From Planctomycetota bacterium (GTDB lineage Bacteria > Planctomycetota > UBA1135 > GCA-002686595): a DNA stretch of 64,000 nucleotides. The position numbers and the translations under genes are program-made. Positions within the stretch are counted from its first letter, which is position 1. Every line of letters begins with the position of its first letter. Location of the stretch: the NCBI GenBank assembly GCA_016714045.1, contig JADJNY010000004.1, forward strand, positions 520,518 through 584,517, written 5' to 3'. The notes below the pieces were generated by a model. That model had not been told where the DNA came from and did no database searches. It worked only from the letters and a program-made list of their open reading frames with translations. This document shows positions 53,208 to 62,607 of this stretch, piece by piece.

Positions 53208-54650
53208 TGTCTTGCCACAAAGCTCCCGGTAGGGATCGACCCAGTTAAATGCCTCGATCAGATCATCAATCTGCGTGTCCCAGCCGCAATAGCGCGGCCC
53301 AAGGCGTCGGGCGTGATCTTGTGAGGAGCGCTCGGCGTCCTCCTGAAGGTTCAGGGAGGCGAACCGCCGCGTCGAGAACGGTCAGAATCTCATCAAGACT
53401 CTGGGGATCGCAAATGAACGGACCAAGCTCGCGTCGGACTTCGATGACTCGAGCCCCGGCCGCGGCAAAAGCCTCACACACTTCCAGCGCTCGAACGAAC
53501 GAGCGGCCCGATGCTGCCTCGCCGTCAGTGCCGACGGCCTCCGCTGCAGATTGAAGGGAATGGAGCGCCTCACGGAGCTCGGCTGCAACGCGTCCGAGTT
53601 CCGCCCGCGCTTCGTTGCTCGATAACAGCCGGTGGAAGCTCTGGGTTGTCGGCTCTTCCGATCCGTATGCGGAAGCTGCGACGTTCAAATCATAGATCAC
53701 ACGCGCCCAATCGGTCTCACGGCCGCGATGGCGATCCCCGAGGAGCGGCTGAAGACGCTCCGACGCCAAGTCCCATAGACTTCGCAGGCGCGCGACAGCC
53801 AGAGCTTGATCCACCGCGCGTTGACCGTCGCGCCATCCGAGCTTCCTCGGCTCTCGGAGGCAACCACGAACCACCCGCATGTCGCGCCTGTACGTGGGAC
53901 CCAGCCTCTTCCAGAAACTGCAGTGGTCGGCGCGAAACGAACCAGCATCTCCTCGTTCACGCGCTCGGCGAGCGCAGTTCAAATTCGCTGGCCAGCGCAT
54001 TCTCTGCCGTGGTCACTCCCTGGACGAGCGCGTCTCCGGCCGTGACCTCAGCCCTGATGCGGTCCAGCGAGCCCCGCCGCCACGACTCGGGAACTGTGGC
54101 GATCGAGAGTACTCGGTCGGCGATCTCAAGCGCGGACAAAGTCCGGGAGTAGCTGTCCTCCGTCTTCCATCCGAGGTACCCACACATAGCGGTCGCAGCC
54201 GTCGCGACACGACGCAACGCAGCCGCAAGCTCAGCGAACCGCGGCGGGCAGACACCTTGCTCCGCGACGACGTAGTACCCCACGCGTCGCCGATCGTACG
54301 CTCCCACCGCGTCCTCTCGGCCCAGACCGACCGCATGGCTTCGTGCCACCGCCGGCACTCCGAACCCGGACTGCGCTCACCGACGAACGGTTGCAGCTCT
54401 GCGAGCGTTGCCCTCGAAGCTCCTGCTGGCGGCGGATCTGGTCGGCAAGCGCGCGTGCGTCGGCCAGGAGCGTGGGATCCAACCACTCGCTCAGGACATT
54501 CTCGCGTGAGGCCAGGTGGCGCAGGACAGGCTCGTTCGCTCGCAGGGAGTCGAGCGTGTCACAGGCCGGAATGCCGAGGAACTCGGAGGTCTGTTCTCAG
54601 GACGGCGCGCCTCGCGGACGCGCTCGTGGATTCTCGTTAGATCCTCTTCC
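53208..54650 (-). pseudogene. DUF4011-type helicase, middle part, split in many frames
   Basis: Protein-like fragments of the same gene appear in alternating frames: HERVREARRPEN (near 54620), ADARALADQIRRQQELRGQ (near 54450), AELQPFVGERSPGSECRRWH (near 54380), RFAELAAALRRVATAATAMC (near 54220), RIRAEVTAGDALVQGVTTAE (near 54030) and DLASERLQPLLGDRHRGRET (near 53750). At least five one-base shifts are needed to join them. They are helical spacer sequence between the two helicase halves. Such a density is either low-quality assembly or real decay. Confidence 0.6.
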
Positions 54651-56195
54651 GATCGCGTCACCGAGCCTCGGTGACATCGAGGAGACGTCCAGCGCGTGCC
54701 AACGACTGGTCGCATGCTCGCGGAACTCCTCCGCGCGGCGCTCGATCCGCGTCGCGGCGTCACGGATGGCGCGCAGTCGAAGGCCGTTCAGCGATGAAAC
54801 GTCACGTACGGGGGTGATCACCTGCGGGGCGTCGCGAACCGCCGCCAGCCGCCCGTGCACGGCGAACGCCGAGAGGCCAAGCGGCCTTCTGACCTCGTGC
54901 AGCGCACGCACGACCTGGTTGAGAGAAGCTCGACGCGCGAGCAGCGTCTCGATCGGGAACTCGGATGGTCTCTCTGGGCGTTCCGCGAGGGCCTCGCGTA
55001 GCTGGTTGTAGACTGACGCCTTCTTCCCGCGCTCGCTGTGCAGGTCGAGACAGAAAGTCCCCATGCCGACATCGGCAAGGCGGCGCTTTACCACGTCAAG
55101 CGCCGCGGTCTTCTCGCTAACGAAGAGGACGCGGCTGCCCTCGGCGAGCAGCGTCGCGATGATGTTCGCGATCGTCTGGCTTTTGCCCGTGCCCGGCGGG
55201 CCATGGATGACCAGGTTGGTTCCCGACCGAGCCATCTCGATCGCCCTAAGCTGTCTAAAGTCAGCATCGACCACGGTGTACTGGTCGCGCAGATCCAGGA
55301 GGTCGTCAAGCGCCGCACCTTTCAGCCGCTCCGGATCCACGGGGACTCCACGCTCCCCGCTATCCACCGCAGGCAAGGCCGCGTCGGAGTCGCCAGCGAG
55401 ACGGCGCACCAGTGGGTGCGTAACGCCACACCCGCGCATGCGCTCCAAGTCTTCCCACATTGCGAGTTTCGAGTACGGGAACGGAGCCAGAACGATCGAC
55501 GTCTCCACGCTCCACCCCGCGCGGCCGGCGACTAGGGCCCTCACTGCGGCGAGGTACTGCGAGGGGGACTCCCCCCCCAGTTCCGGAAGATTGATCGCTG
55601 CGAACGTCGCGAGCTTGTGCCGCAGAGTCGGGTTGACGATCGGGTCATCGGAGTCGTCCCGCACTAGCCGGAACGGGTCTCGGGGCGACGCGCAGAACAG
55701 GTCGCACGGTACGAGGAGGATCGGAGAAAGGACTGCTTGCTGCTCCTCGTCGGTCCACCGAAGGAACCCCAATGCTAGAAACAGAATGTTGATCCCCTGC
55801 TCCTCCTGCCACTCGCGGTTGCGCTTCCGCATCGCCGTGAGCCGTTTCTGGAGCTCTAGCGGCGGCAGGTCTGTATCCATGTCGCCCGGCTCGACCCGCA
55901 ACCTCGGCACGCGCTCGACGTCCTCGCCCGGCGACTCGGTGCCTTCGGATACACCATCGAGTTCGAAGAGTTCACGCTCCGGTGGGCGAACGCGCTCCGC
56001 GTAGGTGAACGCCAGGCCGTGGCGGGACGCTTCGACCCGGTCGAGGAACGTGTCGAACTCCACGTTCTTAATCTCGACACCGCGCTTGCCGGCCGGGAAG
56101 TAGAGAGCCGCGTTCCGCCGGTCGAGTTGCAGCAGGCGTGTCTGCCACTGCGAGATCGACGCGAGCACTGCGGCCTGATGGGGGGACGGTGTCAT
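54597..56195 (-). CDS. DUF4011-type helicase-nuclease, N-terminal part
   Basis: Starts 9 bases after the DUF499 stop (a GTG at 56204 is an alternative). The N-terminus WQTRLLQLDRRNAALYFPAG is the DUF4011 start; INILFLALGFLRWTDEEQQA and LSPILLVPCDLFC follow; Walker A IHGPPGTGKSQTIANIIATL is near residue 330 with VLFVSEKTAALDVVKRRLAD. Full length with the other parts would be about 1890 codons, larger than the 1330-aa relative at 14723. It is the effector-type helicase of the second array. Confidence 0.72.
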   Translation of the reverse strand: MTPSPHQAAVLASISQWQTRLLQLDRRNAALYFPAGKRGVEIKNVEFDTFLDRVEASRHGLAFTYAERVRPPERELFELDGVSEGTESPGEDVERVPRLRVEPGDMDTDLPPLELQKRLTAMRKRNREWQEEQGINILFLALGFLRWTDEEQQAVLSPILLVPCDLFCASPRDPFRLVRDDSDDPIVNPTLRHKLATFAAINLPELGGESPSQYLAAVRALVAGRAGWSVETSIVLAPFPYSKLAMWEDLERMRGCGVTHPLVRRLAGDSDAALPAVDSGERGVPVDPERLKGAALDDLLDLRDQYTVVDADFRQLRAIEMARSGTNLVIHGPPGTGKSQTIANIIATLLAEGSRVLFVSEKTAALDVVKRRLADVGMGTFCLDLHSERGKKASVYNQLREALAERPERPSEFPIETLLARRASLNQVVRALHEVRRPLGLSAFAVHGRLAAVRDAPQVITPVRDVSSLNGLRLRAIRDAATRIERRAEEFREHATSRWHALDVSSMSPRLGDAIGRGSNENPRARPRGAPS

Positions 56196-56205
56196 CCGAC
56201 GCACC

Positions 56206-59200
56206 TCACTCAGTGCTGAAACCGTGGCTGGTGAACTTCAGTGCGACGGAGTTCTCTGTCACCGTCCGCTGCACGTTGTCCGGCGCGCCGTTCGGGATCT
56301 CGGCCGTGATCTCCAGGGTCACGCGGACCTTCGCGCCCTTCAGGGTCTCCAGGTGCTGGATGACCTCCTCGGCGATGCGGCCTGCGTCGCGGCCGACGCG
56401 AGAGGCGTCGAGCGCGACTGTGCCGTGAAACCTTCGAGGTAGCGTCGGAGCGGTCGGGCCGGGCTTCGGCGGCACGGAACCCCTGGCAAGTCGGCCTCCT
56501 GGAACGTCGACGGGACCGAGCCGCCGCCTGCGCTCGGCGTGTGTGCAGCCTCAGCGGCCTCCTTCGCGCGCCGCTGCAGATGCTCGTTCGCGACCTCGGG
56601 CCGGATCAGAACCGCGTCGTTGGTCATCGTGACCGACCCGCCGCCCGTCGCCTTGAGCCCGAGATACTTGCCCGAAGCCTCGTCCCACTTCTCCGCGTAC
56701 GCGAGGTCCTCGCAGTACATCCCCTGGATCGCCTCCCACACGCACTTCAGCAGCACCTGCTGATCCTTCAGGCGCGGCAGGTACGTGTACGACGCGACGT
56801 ACTGCCAGAGCTGCTTCAAGCCGATGTGAGGCTTGTCCTTCCAGATGTAGCGATCGAGTTCGAGCTTCAACCGCGCCGGGCCGATCACCGTGAAGAGCTG
56901 CTCGTCGAACTCCAGCTTCTTCGCCGCGCGCTCCGGCAACGAACCCTGTCCCGGCAGCCGCGTCTCTTGCCATTCCATCGGGGCCGCTGCGTCCTGCTGG
57001 TCCGGCACGAGACACCAGATCCACGCTTCCGGGATGCGCGCCTCGATCGCCTTCTCGGCCTCGGCCGCCTTGGCCTGCGCCTGCCGCTTGGCGAAGTTCG
57101 TGAGGTTGAGCGCCTCCTCCTCGTGGAGGATCGACTTCCACGCCATGTGACTGCGCACAGCCTCTTCGAGGTCCTTCAGCTTCTTCGCGTCGGGCGCGAG
57201 GAACACGAGCGCGTTGCGGTAGATGCGCGGCGCGTTCCCGCGCATCGTAAGCAGGTTCTCGCACGCCTTGCGCGCGGCACTCGTCTCGACGCCCTTCTCG
57301 TGGGCCTGCTCCGGCCCGAGGATCACGAGCCGCGCCTCCATCTCGTCCGGCACTTCATTCGCGGACTCAGGCGCGCGGTGAACGCCCGCGAACTGCCCGC
57401 GCGACTTGTCCTGGCGAATCCAGCGCACGATCTCCGCGTTCACCTCGTGAACGTCCTGACGATCGGCGCGATCACGCGCGAGCCGCGCAACGCTCGCCTG
57501 CGTGCTGAACCAGTACCGCTCCTTGTCCGAGTACAGGTAGGTGGCGTCATTCGAGAGCCGCCGCAGCGCATCGCCGAACGTCGCGACCGTCTCACCCGGC
57601 TGCGCACACCCGAGCTTGATGCTGCGCGCATCGAGACCCGGCTGAGGCGCGTTGTGCGTCGGCGCAGCGCCCATGAAGATCGTGCGCGCCACGCGCCGCG
57701 TGGCCGAGTACCTGTTGAGCGTCGGGAACTGCCGGTCGAGCGCCGTGGGCAGCGAGCCCTCGCCGTCGATGTCCTTCGCAATCGCGCCGTCCCACGTCTC
57801 CTCGAAGTAGCGCGTCAGCTCGTTGCGCACGCCTTCGTCATCGAGCGGCACGCTCGAAGGCAGGATGAGCAGGCTTCGATCCTGCTTGTCCCACAGCGCG
57901 AAGATGACCGCCGCCATCAAGCGCAACACACCGCGCGTGCGCTGGAAGCGATCGAGGCTCGACCACTCCGTGTACAGGCGATCGAACAGCTCGGGGTGGA
58001 TCGGATACGCGCCCTCAAGCCTCCGCGCGTAGCTGCCCTCCGCTGCACCCTGTGGGAACTCCTGCGCGTTCGCGCGGTACATCTCGCTGAACGCACGGAC
58101 GACAGCGTCGCGTGCCGGTTGGCTCTCGATCGGGATCGGCTCGAACAGCCGCCGCCGCACGATCTCAAACCCTTCCTCCGCCGTCGCCGGACGCCAGTTC
58201 GACTCCATACGGCTGAACGTCTGCTCCAACCGCTCAAGTGCCGCCTTGCCGCCCTGGCCGCCGATCTCGATCTGCGACGCAGGCAAGCTCGCGACGACGA
58301 GGACGCGGTCACACGCGCGCGACGCCTCGGTCAACGACTGCGCGAAGCTGAGGTTGTTGTCGAACGAGCCTGCAGGAAGGCTCGGGTCGTGGTAGAGGTT
58401 TCGAACGAACGCGACCCATTCGTCGATCAGGATCAAGCACGGGCTGTGCGCGCGGAAGAGCGGCGTGAGCAGTTCCTTGGCGGGGTTCGTGCCGCGCTGA
58501 TCCGACTCGGCCAGCATCGCGTAGCCCTTGGCTCCGCCGAGCTGCCACGCCATCTCGCCCCAGAGTGTGCGAACGACTGTGCCGTCGAGCTTCTTCCGCG
58601 ACTGGCCGGGAGCGAGTGCGGTGCCAACCATGACCGCGCGCTTCGCCGCCGGTGCCGACGTGACCTCGGCCGCCTTCAGCACGGATTCGATGCCGACCAA
58701 GTCGCCGGTCGTGACGCCCGAGAACAGGTGGTAGAGGGCCAACATCGAGTGCGTCTTGCCACCGCCGAAGTTGGTCTGGAGCTGAACGACCGGATCGCCG
58801 CCCTTCCCAGAGATCCGCCGCAGCGCGCTGGTCAGCAGGTGCTGCATGCCTTGGGTGATGAACGTGCGCCGGAAAAACTCGCGCGGGTCGCGGTACTCCT
58901 CCGTGCCTTCTTCGCGATGGACCTGATCGAGGTCCGCCGCGAACTCCGCCTGCTGGTAGCGGCCCGAGGCGACGTCCTTGTGCGGCGTGATGATGTCGCG
59001 CCACGCCTTCAAGCCCGCCTGCGGCGCACCCTCGACGATCAGCGTCTGGCGTTCGACGACTCGGCGCTGCTCAGCGAACTTGACCCGGATCGTGTCCTCT
59101 TCGAGCTTGCCGACTTCGCGCGCCTGATCAGGCGCAGAGACGGCATCGAGCAGCAGCCGAATCGTGTTCAGCGCGCGATACGTCGCGTCGTAGCTGAACG

Positions 59201-59504
59201 CCTTGTCGTGCGCCCACTCGTTGCGGACCGTGCGCAGCTCGCTGACCATCGTGCGATGCGACTGCGAGAGCACGTCCTGGAAGACCGCGTTCCAGAGATC
59301 CCACACGACCCGGAGGAGCGCGTGGTTGTCCCAGTCGAGGCCGGTCTTCGCGTTGCCCTTCAGCGGCTGCTGAAGCGTCTCGTTGACCGTGTTCGCCCAC
59401 TTGTCGGCGTACTTGGCCTTCAACTCGCGCTCGACGAAAGGACGCAGTCCGTCCTTCAGCAGTTCGAGTCCCTTCTGGATGCGTTCACGATTGCTGAGCG
59501 CCAT
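56206..59504 (-). CDS. DUF499 ATPase with N-terminal Swt1-type HEPN domain (frame break near the 3' end)
   Basis: The N-terminus (ALSNRERIQKGLELLKDGLR, FVERELKAKYADKW) is the Swt1-type HEPN domain, and RTVRNEWAHDKAF carries a canonical R-N-x3-H motif. The ATPase has Walker A TNFGGGKTHSMLALYHLFSG near residue 245 and Walker B PCLILIDEWVAFVRNLYHDP near 355. At about 56470 the frame breaks next to a G4 run; the other frame gives VPPKPGPTAPTLPRRFHGTV and RDAGRIAEEVIQHLETLKGA, the expected DUF499 C-terminus, ending at 56206. Joined length is about 1098 aa. It follows the methyltransferase by 38 bases. DUF499 and DUF1156 genes are known neighbours in anti-phage loci. Confidence 0.82.
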
Positions 59505-59542
59505 GCGTCACACGTCTCCTCTCGCGTCGTTGTCGATGCGCA

Positions 59543-62407
59543 TCAGATGAACTCCTGCTGGGTCGCGGTCGGGGTGCGACCCTCCGCCGCACGCCGCGTG
59601 ATCTCGGGCCAGCTCTGGACGAGCGCGTTGTAGGAGAGCGCCTCGGCCGCGCGCTTCTTGCGCTCGCAGAGCGAGTACAGGCGGTAGGCAAGCTCGCGTG
59701 CGGGCTCAGCCTTGGAACCGAGGCTGCGTGCGACGTTGGCAGCAGAGTCCTCGCCGCCAGACTCCAGTGCGCGGATCAGGTGGTGTACGGACTCCCAGGC
59801 GGTCAAGCGCGTGTCGGTTGTCGGATCCCAGTCGGCCGGTAGTTCGCTGGGTCGGAGGAGGCGGACCTTCCCTCCTCGTGCTTCCACTACGCCGCCTTGC
59901 TCAAGGACGTTGAGCGCCGTCCCTTTCGCCGTGGAAAGCAGGATCGCTTCGCCCGCATGGCCGTGTTCAAACCCGTGTTCTTCAAACCACACGAGCGCCC
60001 AACGGCTGTCGGCGTCGAAGTCGCCTTCCTGCTCGGCAAGCGCCTCGTCGAGGGTCTGGTTGATGAGCGCCAGCGCCTCGCGCACGCGGAGAGGCTTGCC
60101 CTCGGCGTCGAGCACCCTGCCGTAGCGGGTGTAGACAGCCATACCCGGGCCGATGGCCGCCTGCGCCAAATCCACCGGCGCGATGTTGCCCCGCTGGAGG
60201 TGAGCGAGCGCCTTCGGCAGTTCGGCCTTGAGCGCGGTGACGAAGTCCCGGCGCGTGGCGGTCGGCGCGGAAGCTGCGCGCGGGCGGCACACGAGAACAA
60301 TGCTGGAGGCGAGGGCGTTGGTGCCCTTCGCAATCATGCGACCGGAGCCCTCCGTACGCATCGGCCACGTGCCGCTGATGGCAAATCCGGCCTCGATGAC
60401 CGCCGCGAGGAAGGTGTCCCAGCCGGTATTGGTCGTTCCCTCAGCGTCGTCGCTCTCGGCCTGTTTGAAAGCGTAGTAGATGGTGACGGGGAACGCCGGG
60501 TGTGCCTGCGTTGCAACTCGCTCCATCGCCTGCGTCATGCCGTCGAGAAAGAACTTCTCTGCATTCTGCCTGCTGCCGTGGCGGTAAGGCGTGGCGACGA
60601 GTTCCTCAGCCTTGGGGACGGCGAGCGTCGTGAACAGGTCGGGAAGGACTGGCCGGAGCGACCGTCGCAGCCAGACGTAGAAGAAGTCAGAGAGGTCCGC
60701 GTACCCAATGTTGTCGTAATACGGTGGGTCGGTAGAGACCACCTTGTCAGCACTGACCGTCTGCGATGAAGCGTCTGCCTGCGCGGCACTTGCACGTGAG
60801 CTAGATGGAAACGCATCAATCGCCATCGCGCCTTTGTCGATGGCGATTGCAAAACTGCCGCCGGTGTCGGCAAACGTGTTCGCCTCCGCGTAATCCCACG
60901 TCATCGGAATCGCCTGCCGTGCGAACGTCTCCCGAAACGCGCCACGGTCGCTCATCCACGATGCGATCGAGGACCCGATGTTGGTCATCTTTGACACGGC
61001 GAACGCCAAATACACAGCGAGCGCATCGGCGTAGGCGGCAGCGCCAGTGCCGCCGTCGCACAGGGCCTTGAGGTCGACGGGGAATCCGGCGGTTAGGGCG
61101 TCGCGCCGCACGCGCTCGCGCGCCTCCTGCACGAGATCGGAGAAGGTCGTCAGCGCCACGAGCTGGCGGTGGGTGAAGAGGTCGCCCCACGATGTCAAGC
61201 CGTATGGCGTGCAGTTGCCGCCGGTCATACGCTTCGGAATCTCGCCCTCGGGCTTCCACTCCGGCCTCGCCTCAAGCGCCGACGCCTCATGCTCAGGCGT
61301 TGGCGCGAGGTACACGCGCCCGCGATCGCCCTCGGCCACGATCGCCATCAGACGCGCACTCATGCGCCCGGCCTTGCCCTCGGCCTTGATGTAGTCGCCC
61401 GACACCGGCGTCCCGGACATCACGCACGCAAAATTGGCGCGAGAGAGCTTCGTGCCGTTCTTCGCACCCTCCGCATCCCTGGGCTTGCCACACCTCACCG
61501 TGAAGCGATAGCCGCCGTTGTCGATCAACGGCTCGACGTACGCCTCCTTGCCCTCCTTCGTAGAGAGCATGAAGGTCGAGGCGAGCGGCACGTCCACCTG
61601 CGCGAAAGCCGGGTTCGGGCTCTTCACCGTGCGCGCCCACAGCCACGCGATGACGGTGAGCTTCCTGCCCTCGTATTGCTTCAGGTCCGGCCGCACCTTC
61701 ACCATCGCCGCAGTGACCTCGATCTTCGGGTAGAGGTGGCCGATGCGCTTCTCGGCCTCGTCGCGCATCCACTGGCCGTAGTGGCGCACGTCCTCGGCGA
61801 GGCCCTGCGCACCGCGCCAGTTCTGCTGGATGAGCTTCTTGTCCTTGCGCGCGTCGGGGTTGACCGGCGCTTGCCCCGCGAACTTCGGCGGAATCTCGAT
61901 CATCGCCTTGTTGATGAGCACCGCGACCGGATTGAGGTCGGACGCGAACGCTTCGAGGCCCAGGCGCTGCGCTTCCAGCGGCAACGCTCCACCGCCCGCG
62001 AACGGATCATGGAAACCCGGCAGCGTCTTCGGATCGAACAGCTCCTTGGCGCGCGTATGGTCTTTGTTGTCCTCGCACGTCCGCCGCCAGCTCTTCCTGA
62101 TCTCTTCGCGCGCCTGGTCCAGCACGCGCTCGTTCGTCGTGCTCTCCCACAGCACCAGTTCTTCGATGATGCGGAAGAGCCGCTGGCGCTCGGTCTCTTG
62201 CGCGTCCTCTGTAGGAAACAGCTCCGGCCTGCTCGACGGATCGTCGACCATCTGCGCAAAGATCACCGCCCGCGCCGCCGCCAACGGCCGCCGCGCCCAC
62301 CACAAGTGCAGCGTCGACGGATGCCCGTGCCGGATCGACTTCTCCTTCGCAGCAGCCTTGTTGATCGCCTCCAGCGGGAGCGCGACCTCAATCAGCTTCT
62401 TCCTCAT
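59543..62407 (-). CDS. DUF1156 adenine-specific DNA methyltransferase, 954 aa
   Basis: The N-terminus LIEVALPLEAINKAAAKEKS and STLHLWWARRPLAAARAVIF is the DUF1156 signature. Motif I is DPFAGGGALPLEAQRLGLEA with FASDLNPVAVLINKAM, and motif IV is VSTDPPYYDNIGYADLSDFF with YVWLRRSLRP. The distance between motifs is large, as in this family. Unlike the array-one enzyme it has no zinc-ribbon block. It is expected to methylate adenines of self DNA, allowing the DUF499/helicase proteins to tell self from foreign. It overlaps the small upstream gene by ATGA. Confidence 0.85.
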   Translation of the reverse strand: MRKKLIEVALPLEAINKAAAKEKSIRHGHPSTLHLWWARRPLAAARAVIFAQMVDDPSSRPELFPTEDAQETERQRLFRIIEELVLWESTTNERVLDQAREEIRKSWRRTCEDNKDHTRAKELFDPKTLPGFHDPFAGGGALPLEAQRLGLEAFASDLNPVAVLINKAMIEIPPKFAGQAPVNPDARKDKKLIQQNWRGAQGLAEDVRHYGQWMRDEAEKRIGHLYPKIEVTAAMVKVRPDLKQYEGRKLTVIAWLWARTVKSPNPAFAQVDVPLASTFMLSTKEGKEAYVEPLIDNGGYRFTVRCGKPRDAEGAKNGTKLSRANFACVMSGTPVSGDYIKAEGKAGRMSARLMAIVAEGDRGRVYLAPTPEHEASALEARPEWKPEGEIPKRMTGGNCTPYGLTSWGDLFTHRQLVALTTFSDLVQEARERVRRDALTAGFPVDLKALCDGGTGAAAYADALAVYLAFAVSKMTNIGSSIASWMSDRGAFRETFARQAIPMTWDYAEANTFADTGGSFAIAIDKGAMAIDAFPSSSRASAAQADASSQTVSADKVVSTDPPYYDNIGYADLSDFFYVWLRRSLRPVLPDLFTTLAVPKAEELVATPYRHGSRQNAEKFFLDGMTQAMERVATQAHPAFPVTIYYAFKQAESDDAEGTTNTGWDTFLAAVIEAGFAISGTWPMRTEGSGRMIAKGTNALASSIVLVCRPRAASAPTATRRDFVTALKAELPKALAHLQRGNIAPVDLAQAAIGPGMAVYTRYGRVLDAEGKPLRVREALALINQTLDEALAEQEGDFDADSRWALVWFEEHGFEHGHAGEAILLSTAKGTALNVLEQGGVVEARGGKVRLLRPSELPADWDPTTDTRLTAWESVHHLIRALESGGEDSAANVARSLGSKAEPARELAYRLYSLCERKKRAAEALSYNALVQSWPEITRRAAEGRTPTATQQEFI

Positions 62408-62607
62408 GCGGAGCCCTTCGCCTCGATGTCGGACGCGAGGCTCTCAACCCGGTCACCTCGGATCACACGCCATGTGAAGACGCATCGCGCACGGGGTTCG
62501 CGGCTCGTGTCGCGGATGGACTTGATGAGCAGCAGTTCATCCTCAGCGCGATTCCTGATGGCCCATGAGTCGAGGTGCGGGACGATGTCGTCGTCCGCAA
62601 CGTTCAT
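62404..62607 (-). CDS. Small array-two protein, 67 aa
   Basis: ATG 62607 overlaps the upstream stop as ATGA, and its own stop overlaps the methyltransferase ATG as ATGA, so it is a real, translation-coupled gene. MNVADDDIVPHLDSWAIRNR and SREPRARCVFTWRVIRGDRV look like a beta-rich small domain. No family recognised. Confidence 0.6.
   Translation of the reverse strand: MNVADDDIVPHLDSWAIRNRAEDELLLIKSIRDTSREPRARCVFTWRVIRGDRVESLASDIEAKGSA

Noticed and set aside
56541..59633. 1030-aa plus-strand frame
   Set aside because: Antisense to the DUF499 gene, which has clear Walker and HEPN motifs; the shadow is leucine/arginine/valine-rich with no domain.
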